A stretch of DNA of 64,000 nt from Allofournierella massiliensis (GTDB taxonomy: Bacteria; Bacillota; Clostridia; Oscillospirales; Ruminococcaceae): contig NZ_SLUM01000012.1 in NCBI RefSeq assembly GCF_004345265.1, forward strand, positions 45,421 to 109,420, written 5' to 3'. Made by a program: the position numbers and the translations under genes. Of the stretch, positions 57,926 through 64,000 are shown piece after piece (within the stretch, counting starts at the first letter, position 1; each line of letters starts with the position of its first letter). A model generated the notes under the pieces. That model did no database searches. It had not been told where the DNA came from and worked only from the letters and a program-made list of their open reading frames with translations.

Positions 57926-58281
57926 AACAGCAGGCGGATCTAACTGCCGCCCTGGCGCAGGTACTGGATGTCTCGCCCTATGCTCTTTCTGTCCCGGATA
58001 TAGACTCCTATGTGGGGCTCATGCACACCCTGTTTACCCTGGAGGACAACTACGGGCTCAAGATCAGCGAGATGGATGGAGAAGTCTGCTTGAAGGTCGA
58101 TGTGCGGAAGAACAAGGATGCCGCCCGGCTGCATGAGATGCTCTGTTCTTGGCAGCAGGCCGCTGCCATGTTGGAGGCGGGCGAGATCTCCAAAGAGGAC
58201 TATGACAAGTGGCGCTACCATTACCCGGAGTTTGATAAGGCTCAGACCTATGTGAAGGTGCCGCCCCAGAACCTCTTTTGA
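57925..58281 (+). pseudogene. XRE-type protein, N-terminal helix-turn-helix lost
   Basis: The frame reads ADLTAALAQVLDVSPYALSV, then LMHTLFTLEDNYGLKISEMDGE and WRYHYPEFDKAQTYVKVPPQ, and ends at TGA 58279. This is the tail of a helix-turn-helix domain and the C-terminal domain of a clostridial mobile-element regulator. The first helices and the start are missing at the join with the SLOG fragment. Its last codons begin copy 2 of the 61-bp repeat. Confidence 0.65.
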
Positions 58282-58320
58282 CTCTCTCACTTATAGGCCA
58301 CAGGAGAGGCCGTTTGTTGC
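58260..58320 (+). repeat. 61-bp direct repeat, copy 2
   Basis: It begins with the last codons of the truncated XRE-type gene and includes TAGGCC and GAGAGGCC motifs able to pair. It differs from 56500-56560 at 5 positions. Confidence 0.85.
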
Positions 58321-58384
58321 GTAATTAAGAATACAAAGATACATTTTCTATCACTAAAATTGCTATAAGAAAGAAGATGTTGAA

Positions 58385-58486
58385 ATGAGCAAACTAATGA
58401 CAGAAGAAAAAGTCTTGAAAAAACTTGGGATTGATGATTTTAGGCATATTACCAAAAACAAGGTTATTAAAATGGCGTCAATCTAA
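58385..58486 (+). pseudogene. N-terminal fragment of a clostridial hypothetical protein
   Basis: ATG 58385 starts MSKLMTEEKVLKKLGIDDFR and the frame ends after 33 codons at TAA 58484. The opening is like that of a longer clostridial family of unknown function. The gene is cut off exactly where the PHP gene on the other strand also ends. Confidence 0.55.
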
Positions 58487-59152
58487 AATTTGAAACAAAA
58501 CATTCCCTTCATCTGGAGAAAGTGAAACTTTGGCACGGTCTCTTAAGGCGTGTTTTAATGCATTTATAGATAATTCCTCAATATCAATAAAAGTTTGTCT
58601 ATCTGGGAACTGCGCCTCCCTGTTCTCCATGCGTTCATCGCTAAAAAGAATTGGTACGAGTTCCCCGCTTCTTTTTTTCATTGATATAAATTTTTTTACG
58701 CTTGTAACTTCACCGCATGTAATATGGTCTTTAATTTTGGGAATTCGATGTAATTCTAACTTTGGACTTTTATCATAGTGAGGTATCAGCACATACTTTC
58801 CAATGGTTGGAAAATATTCCAACAGATCATCTTCTGATATCCAAGAAGTATTGGTTGAATTTTTTTCCTGTATATGCTTGCATCGAGGTTCAAAATCATC
58901 TAGGTCGTCCGGTGAAGTAATCAATAATAAATGTCCCTGCTCTACATCAATTTCAATACCCGGAAATACTGGAACTGATATTTTTTTACAAATTTCTTCA
59001 TATTGCTTTCTATCAAACAGATTATGATTTGTGACAGCAATTGCATCTAATTCTTTGCGTTCCACATAACTTTGCAGAGTATCCATGGAGAATTCAAAGT
59101 AATGGTCACTTACAGTCGCAACTGTGTGAATGTGTAAATCGACCTTTTTCAT
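58478..59152 (-). CDS. PHP-domain protein, like the N-terminus of TrlF ATPases
   Basis: The protein has 224 residues: the PHP metal motifs VDLHIHTVATVSDH at the start, AVTNHN, FPGIEIDVEQGHLLLI, and a late RQTFIDIEELSINALKHAL. In TrlF-type proteins this domain is followed by a long AAA/SMC-like ATPase, here absent. The stop at 58478 coincides with the cut end of the fragment at 58385, so it is probably truncated. ATG 59152 follows GGAGGATAG. Base composition is AT-rich, unlike region 1. Confidence 0.72.
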   Translation of the reverse strand: MKKVDLHIHTVATVSDHYFEFSMDTLQSYVERKELDAIAVTNHNLFDRKQYEEICKKISVPVFPGIEIDVEQGHLLLITSPDDLDDFEPRCKHIQEKNSTNTSWISEDDLLEYFPTIGKYVLIPHYDKSPKLELHRIPKIKDHITCGEVTSVKKFISMKKRSGELVPILFSDERMENREAQFPDRQTFIDIEELSINALKHALRDRAKVSLSPDEGNVLFQILD

Positions 59153-59157
59153 ACTTT

Positions 59158-59925
59158 CTATCCTCCTATCAGTCCCAATGCAGCTGTTCCCAAAAGTTGA
59201 ACCACGGCACCGTAAAACCAACCATGCTTTTCCATGTGATTGGAGATCTTTTCAAATAATTTCTTTTGTTTCGGTATAGCTCTGCTCAACTGTATATTTT
59301 CAATCAATTCTTTGACCTCATCCAACAATTCGTGGAGTTCCTCTTTATCCTCGCCGCCTTTTTCATCTATGGCTTGCTCAATTTGATGTATGGAATTGTC
59401 CACAGTCAATGTAGAGCCCGAAACATTACCGAAAACCAAGTTTCCATAGTTGATGATACTTTGCTGGCGTTCCTTTTCTCGCTTATCTTGCCTATCTAAA
59501 GCTGCCTGTTTATCCTCAAAATAGGAGAAGGCAGGTGGTAACAAGTCGAGCATACCTCCATTGCCAAATGATAAAAGCCCGCCAATCATCCCATATTGTA
59601 TTAGTTTCTCGAGTTCCACTCCAATAGACATCTGGACATACGACGGAAAAATATCATCAGAGAAATTAACATGGCTGTTCCTTAGGCTGTCACACTCCAG
59701 TAAACACCTTAATATTTCTTCTGATGTCTTATCCATAATGCGAAAGCCTTCCACTAATGGTTGGCCATTTACAATAGATGATGCCCGATCCCGAACAATC
59801 GCTTTTTGTTCCATGCGCTTCTGCTCCCTTGCCCGTTTTTCATCTTCTCGCCGCTTTTTATCTGCAAGCTGTTTTGCCTGCTTCATTTGAGATTCAATCT
59901 GTCTTTCCAATGGACTTTTGGCCAT
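59158..59925 (-). CDS. Hypothetical coiled-coil protein with C-terminal membrane segment
   Basis: The protein has 255 residues. Residues about 1-45 are a charged helix rich in Lys, Arg and Glu (KQAKQLADKKRREDEKRARE). A central hydrophobic part (MIGGLLSFGNGGMLDLL) follows, then an acidic helix (GGEDKEELHELLDEVKELIEN), and the last 20 residues (YGAVVQLLGTAALGLIGG) form a likely membrane anchor. It lies 5 bases before the PHP gene. The family is not recognised. It may be a partner of the PHP/TrlF-like protein or part of the lost restriction locus. Confidence 0.65.
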   Translation of the reverse strand: MAKSPLERQIESQMKQAKQLADKKRREDEKRAREQKRMEQKAIVRDRASSIVNGQPLVEGFRIMDKTSEEILRCLLECDSLRNSHVNFSDDIFPSYVQMSIGVELEKLIQYGMIGGLLSFGNGGMLDLLPPAFSYFEDKQAALDRQDKREKERQQSIINYGNLVFGNVSGSTLTVDNSIHQIEQAIDEKGGEDKEELHELLDEVKELIENIQLSRAIPKQKKLFEKISNHMEKHGWFYGAVVQLLGTAALGLIGG

Positions 59926-59934
59926 AGTTTCACC

Positions 59935-60354
59935 TCATTCCATCCGTGCCTGTCCGTTCATCAGCATCGGCAGGAGCCAGTCACGGAGTTTTGATAATTC
60001 AATATTCTCGAATACAAGTTTGGCTTGTTTTTCATATATCGGCTTTGTTATTTCTGCAAAATTGCCAGAAATATTTTTCTCCGGAATAACAATCAATGTA
60101 TCTTTTAAGAACTTAAAATGGCGTGCATATCCATAGTTAGACAAGTCGATTGATTTTATCATTTGATAAAATAATTCTTCTGGAATGCAAGGATTATTGG
60201 ATTTTAACACCTGTGTTCCATCTGCTCCTCTCGCAAATGGAAAACGAATATATTTAACTATTCTGGTATGATCGCCAAAAACTATATACCCTGATTTTGA
60301 TTTAAGAACAGAGTAGGGATTGTTAGTATAAAATCGTACTTCATTGTTATCCAA
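59935..60354 (-). pseudogene. hsdS: Type I restriction specificity subunit (HsdS), C-terminal remnant
   Basis: The frame of 139 codons reads SGYIVFGDHTRIVKYIRFPF, ARHFKFLKDTLIVIPE and ends ENIELSKLRDWLLPMLMNGQ, the end of the second recognition domain and the terminal helix of HsdS. The first recognition domain and central helix (about 250 residues) are missing; a stop lies 2 codons upstream of the TTG. No hsdR or hsdM is in the window. Confidence 0.82.
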
Positions 60355-60497
60355 CTCCTAATTATATATTGCTTCTCAACGGATACCGGAGTTTATTTGC
60401 CGACATCCATCGGAGTATGCGATTTAAAATGCTGTCCAGCCGCTCTCTGTGAGCAGATACAAGATCACAAAGGAAAGGGCTATAACCGAAATCATCC

Positions 60498-60543
60498 AAA
60501 AAGTGCCGAATCCCCCGAAATGCTGCGGGAATTCGGCACTTTT
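60498..60543. terminator. Bidirectional terminator
   Basis: A stem of AAGTGCCGAAT with ATTCGGCACTT, plus inner CCC/GGG pairs, is flanked by A-rich and T-rich runs. It ends the flavodoxin-like gene on the minus strand. Confidence 0.8.
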
Positions 60544-60545
60544 GC

Positions 60546-61037
60546 TTATTTGGAAGAAATCTGCATCGCCTGCTCTGCCATACGTTTTCCGTAAATCCGG
60601 AACAGTTCGGCGAAGGAGTCCAGATCCGGACCGATGGCTACCGGTCCCAGATGGATTACAGGCATTCCCTTGGCCTGACCGCTGGAATAGACCATCATGC
60701 CGTCCACCATCAGATGAGTGAGGATGCACTGAATGGCCAGATCACCGCCGCCATGAATAAAGGCCGCCGTAGCATAAGCACCACCCAATTTTCCTGCCAC
60801 ATTTAACTTGACCGGAGCAGATTCCAGCCAGGCTTTCATGCGGGCAGTAAGATAGCCGTTATAGGTAGGCGTACCCACGATCAGGGCATCGCTTTCTTTC
60901 ACATATGCTTCGTCAATGGACTCAATAGAAAATGCTTTGGCCTCAGCTCCAGCAACCTGTGCAACACCTTCAATGATGTATTCAGCCATCTTGGCAGTGT
61001 TTCCAGTCTTGCTGTCGTAGACAATTGAGAGTTTCAT
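60546..61037 (-). CDS. Flavodoxin-like / WrbA-like protein
   Basis: The protein has 163 residues with the FMN loop DSKTGNT (9-15), then GTPTYNGYLTARMKAWLE and a central GGAYATAAFIHGGGDLA. This is the layout of WrbA-like or NADPH-dependent FMN reductase proteins. ATG 61037 follows AGGGGGATTACT. It is divergent from an HxlR regulator with a palindrome between them, a common pair in which the HxlR protein controls a quinone or flavin reductase. It is distinct from the short flavodoxin at 29615. Confidence 0.85.
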   Translation of the reverse strand: MKLSIVYDSKTGNTAKMAEYIIEGVAQVAGAEAKAFSIESIDEAYVKESDALIVGTPTYNGYLTARMKAWLESAPVKLNVAGKLGGAYATAAFIHGGGDLAIQCILTHLMVDGMMVYSSGQAKGMPVIHLGPVAIGPDLDSFAELFRIYGKRMAEQAMQISSK

Positions 61038-61134
61038 AGTAATCCCCCTTGATAAATTATCAATACATGGTATGATTTCTGTATCTACTTTCATTATATG
61101 GAGAGAAAGCAAATTGACAAGAACGCAGTTTTTT

Positions 61135-61147
61135 GTATATGGTATAC
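61135..61147. promoter_or_regulatory. Palindrome, probable HxlR operator
   Basis: GTATA-TGG-TATAC lies between the divergent genes, 22 bases after a TTGACA (61114-61119) and about 30 bases before the HxlR start. Its form matches known HxlR/HypR-type sites. Confidence 0.7.
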
Positions 61148-61177
61148 TTTTTCGTATCTGGGGAGGATTATTGAACT

Positions 61178-61555
61178 ATGAAAAACCAGGTTGAGATTTG
61201 CCCGTTGCGGCTAGCGATGGATATTATAGGCGGAAAGTGGCGGCTGAGTATTATCTGCCTGCTGAAGGACGGCCGACCTATGCGCTATAATCAGATCAAA
61301 CGCGGAGTGCCTGGTATTACCAATGTAATGCTTTCCCAATCTCTGAAGCATCTGGAGGAATATGGGATTCTGCATCGGGAACAATACAATGAAGTTCCAG
61401 TTCGGGTAGAATACCAGTTGACAGATAACGGGAAAACCCTGCTCAATGTATTGAGTGGACTCAGCGATTGGGGAAACCAGTACATCGACCGCCATCAGGA
61501 GTATCAGTCACACTGTGCAGAATGTCTTTTTCGGGAAGCTGCGGAGTCAAAATAA
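61178..61555 (+). CDS. HxlR-family regulator
   Basis: The 125-residue protein has CPLRLAMDIIGGKWRLSIICLL, then RPMRYNQIKRGVPGITNVMLSQSLKHLEEYGI and a winged tail VEYQLTDNGKTLLNVL. The N-terminal Cys before PLR is the redox-active residue in HypR-type members. A second CAEC motif lies near the C-terminus. GGGGAGG precedes ATG 61178. It probably controls the flavodoxin-like gene and itself. The 233 bases after it hold no convincing gene, only a 34-codon GTG frame on the minus strand at the end of the ATPase gene. Confidence 0.9.
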   Translation: MKNQVEICPLRLAMDIIGGKWRLSIICLLKDGRPMRYNQIKRGVPGITNVMLSQSLKHLEEYGILHREQYNEVPVRVEYQLTDNGKTLLNVLSGLSDWGNQYIDRHQEYQSHCAECLFREAAESK

Positions 61556-61788
61556 ACTAAAATTCCCAAAGCGTTTCGAAGATGATTTTGACGGATCTCC
61601 TTCTTTGGGCAAGAGACACCAAAACAGAACCGATCCGCAACAATCTGACTTCACTGGCTTCTCGCAATTCCCGTCAGGTGTGTTACCACATCCAAAGCTT
61701 CGTCCGGCTATTCACCATACGCAATGGTATAACCCCTTTCTCATATGTGCTTATTTCGCAGGTACCGCCTGTGGCCACCGCTTTCACA

Positions 61789-63900
61789 TTAATCACCACT
61801 TATGATTGTATCCACATTTTTCTGTACTTTCGGCAATGGACTCATGCTTCTCAAACTTACACCCAATGTGGACAAATTATGTAACGTAGCGGAAGTCGCT
61901 GGCGGCAAAATGCCCATTACCCCCAATGCGATAAGTGCACCATTAAATCCAATCACAAAACGATAGTTAGAATGTATCCGCCGCATCAGTTCCATCGCAA
62001 CATGACGCAGCTCTACCAGCTCCCAAAGACTATCAGCAGCAATGGTAATATCTGCAATTTCTCGGGCCAATGCCGCACCATCGCTGATGGCAATTCCTGC
62101 ATCCGCCTCGGAAAGCGCGGGAGAATCATTGATTCCATCTCCTACCATTAAAACTGTGTGTCCTTCTTTGCGCAAACGTGCAACAAACTCAGCCTTATCT
62201 GCAGGCAATACTTCTGCTCTGAACTCGTCCACACCTAACTGAGCTGCTATTGCAGCCGCTGTACGCTGGCTATCGCCGGTAAGCATCACCGTTTGCTTGA
62301 CTCCCATATTTCGCAGTACACGGAGTACATCTGCAGCCTCTTCTCTCAGCGGGTCCGATATACATAATACAGCCGCCAGTTGCCCTCCTACCGCCAGGAA
62401 CAGATGAGAGTATTCTTCCGGAAGCATCGCAAATCGTTCCTGCTCCCCTTCCGGAATTTTACATCCCTCATCTTCAAAAACAAAATGCGCACTGCCGATT
62501 AATACGCGCTCACTATCCACCGTACTCACAATACCGTGAGCCACCAGATATTCTACTTTCGAATGAAATTCTTCATGGGTTAACCCCTGTCGTTTTGCTT
62601 CTTCCACTACCGCGTTCGCCATGGAATGCGGAAAATGCTCTTCCAGACAGGCAGCAAGACGAAGCATTTCATTTTCGTTATTCCCTCCAAAGGGAATAAC
62701 CTTCGCTACTCGAGGACAAGCATGAGTGAGCGTGCCTGTTTTATCAAAAATGATGGTATCTGCTGCAGCTACCGCCTCCAGGAATTTTCCTCCTTTAACT
62801 GTAACATGAGCCCTGCCAGCCTCTCGCATAGCAGAGAGAACCGCCAAAGGCATTGCCAGCTTTAGCGCACAGGAAAAGTCCACCATCAAAACCGACAAAG
62901 CACGCGCTACATTGCGCGTTAAGGCAAAACTCAACAGACTGCCGAAAAAAGTGTAAGGAACCAACTTATCCGCCAGATGAGTCGCCTTGCTTTCAGCTGC
63001 CGATTTCATCTGCTCGGATTGTTCAATCATATGTACAATCTGATCGTAGCGACTTTGTCCGGATGCTTGTTTTACTTCCAGAACGCATTCGCCTTCCTCC
63101 ACCACAGTGCCCGCATAAACAGCACTCTCGGCTCGTTTGGCAACCGGTATGGACTCTCCGGTAAGCGAAGCCTGATTAACAGTTGCTTCCCCTTCCAGAA
63201 CAATACCGTCCATAGGGATGACGCTTCCTGCGCGCACAACAATTGCATCTCCCGGCCGCACTTGAGACACTGGAACCAGTACTTCTCCCTGCGCCGTACG
63301 AAGCCAAACCCGATCAACATTGAGTGACATACACCGGGCCAGATCCTCCATGGATTTTTTTCGGGTCCATTCCTCGAGCAACTCTCCCACTTCAAGCAGA
63401 AACATCACCGCTCCGGCAGTACCAAAATCTCCTCGGAAAGCAGAAATCGAAATCGACAGAGCATCCAATAAATCCACTTTGATTCGCCGCTGTAATAGGC
63501 AGCGCAAACCACGTCGCACAAAAGGAATCATATGCCAGAGAATTCGAGCAATTCGTAATGGGGACGGCAAAAACAACGTGCAGGCTGCCTTCATCACAAT
63601 TTTGCCCACTAATTTTTCTTCAAATTCCCGGTTCAAGGCACGACTGCTGTGAACTGGCAAACTCACATTCTTTTCTGCATCTTTCCAGGAAAAACGACGA
63701 ATATCGTCCAAAACCGCCTGCCTGTCTCCACTATAATACGCAATTACAGAGCAGGTGCGTTCATGGACAGTGATCCTCTTTGCCCAGCCCCTACTCTGCA
63801 GCCAGGCTTCCAACTGATCTGCCTGTTCCGGAGTCATTCGCCTTTGCTGCAGTCTGATACGGATTCGGCCACGACTCTCGTGCAAGATTGTTGCATTCAT
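61789..63900 (-). CDS. P1B-type metal ATPase with Ser-Cys membrane motif
   Basis: The protein has 703 residues, with TGES (247-250), DKTGT (386-390), an H-F-P-H-S motif (422-426) in place of the usual HP, and GDGINDSPAL in the phosphorylation domain. In the transport helix the usual CPC or SPC is replaced by DFSCALKLAMPL (Ser343-Cys344). The N-terminal domain of about 90 residues resembles an HMA-like fold without CxxC. The motif set matches a subgroup of gut-bacterial P1B ATPases whose metal is not settled. AGGAGGATAAC precedes ATG 63900. The 100 bases beyond hold one hairpin and no gene. Confidence 0.85.
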   Translation of the reverse strand: MNATILHESRGRIRIRLQQRRMTPEQADQLEAWLQSRGWAKRITVHERTCSVIAYYSGDRQAVLDDIRRFSWKDAEKNVSLPVHSSRALNREFEEKLVGKIVMKAACTLFLPSPLRIARILWHMIPFVRRGLRCLLQRRIKVDLLDALSISISAFRGDFGTAGAVMFLLEVGELLEEWTRKKSMEDLARCMSLNVDRVWLRTAQGEVLVPVSQVRPGDAIVVRAGSVIPMDGIVLEGEATVNQASLTGESIPVAKRAESAVYAGTVVEEGECVLEVKQASGQSRYDQIVHMIEQSEQMKSAAESKATHLADKLVPYTFFGSLLSFALTRNVARALSVLMVDFSCALKLAMPLAVLSAMREAGRAHVTVKGGKFLEAVAAADTIIFDKTGTLTHACPRVAKVIPFGGNNENEMLRLAACLEEHFPHSMANAVVEEAKRQGLTHEEFHSKVEYLVAHGIVSTVDSERVLIGSAHFVFEDEGCKIPEGEQERFAMLPEEYSHLFLAVGGQLAAVLCISDPLREEAADVLRVLRNMGVKQTVMLTGDSQRTAAAIAAQLGVDEFRAEVLPADKAEFVARLRKEGHTVLMVGDGINDSPALSEADAGIAISDGAALAREIADITIAADSLWELVELRHVAMELMRRIHSNYRFVIGFNGALIALGVMGILPPATSATLHNLSTLGVSLRSMSPLPKVQKNVDTIISGD

Positions 63901-64000
63901 GAGTTATCCTCCTATTACAATATATTTACGGTTTAAGGCACGGCAGCCAGCCGTGTCTTTTCCGTATCGTTGCCTAAGCTGTTAGAATGAGAGTGTCTTG

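Noticed and set aside
61684..61787. 34-codon GTG frame on the minus strand after the metal ATPase
   Set aside because: Weak ribosome site, short, no recognisable features; it could be real but cannot be supported.
63937..63964. Hairpin GGCACGGC/GCCGTGTC at the right edge
   Set aside because: It looks like a terminator with TTTTCC on the plus strand, but no plus-strand gene ends here and the upstream part of the minus unit is outside the window.
1..64000. CRISPR array or siderophore synthetase genes
   Set aside because: No evenly spaced direct repeats with unique spacers and no NRPS, NIS or radical-SAM heme enzymes were seen on either strand.

Overview
The window looks like the chromosome of a gut-type, moderately GC-rich Firmicute, probably in the Oscillospiraceae/Ruminococcaceae. 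This rests on the protein families present (DUF3793, DUF6809, Trep_Strep/MptD ECF S components, IS256), strong AGGAGG ribosome binding sites and consensus sigma-A promoters. No marker gene fixes the species, so this is an inference.

Region 1 (1-30.1 kb) is one metal-acquisition island. It holds three complete pairs and one partial gene of YbtP/YbtQ-like ABC half-transporters, two complete ECF transporters (S, T and a fused double ATPase), three AraC-family regulators, two divergent TetR regulators, an alpha/beta hydrolase, five SAM-dependent methyltransferases, an HMA-domain protein, a DUF3793 protein, a flavodoxin and a DtxR-family repressor. Eight copies of one palindrome, GTTAG-N6-CTAAC, mark eight transcription units. 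The DtxR protein at 28.4-28.8 kb carries the iron-type ligand set (Met9, Cys100, Glu103, His104) and is the likely reader of these sites. No siderophore synthetase is visible, so the island reads as uptake, and possibly chemical modification, of metal complexes made by others. The methyltransferase operon inside it has no obvious known counterpart.

Region 2 (30.1-38.1 kb) is recombination-worn mobile DNA. An AraC gene is cut off near 30.55 kb. It is followed by small XRE regulators, a candidate structured RNA of about 255 nt, a 24-bp inverted repeat with a pyrimidine-rich loop, a serine recombinase with an internal deletion and its partner, a tandem pair of tyrosine recombinases (the first apparently lacking its catalytic Arg), and two pieces of tRNA-Pro.

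Region 3 (38.2-49.1 kb) is a minus-strand operon of large, poorly described proteins (TPR/SUFU-like giant, FGE-like, propeller-like with DUF6892-like tail, DUF5713-like, DUF6138-like) behind a TetR regulator. It resembles an immunity or conflict island without its toxin.

Region 4 (49.3-55.1 kb) is defence or toxin-antitoxin in character. It has an Arc-like repressor with three identical palindromes, a GHKL ATPase carrying a C-terminal ExK nuclease-like segment, a DUF6809 protein, and two divergent HipA-like kinase genes, one coupled to an AbrB-type protein.

Region 5 (55.1-60.4 kb) is a scrapyard. It has an IS256 transposase, a 61-bp direct repeat, an EVE-type protein, and truncated SLOG, XRE, HsdS and TrlF-like PHP genes, several of them AT-rich. 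Region 6 (60.5-64 kb) returns to ordinary genes: a flavodoxin-like protein divergent from an HxlR regulator, and a P1B-type metal ATPase with an unusual Ser-Cys membrane motif.
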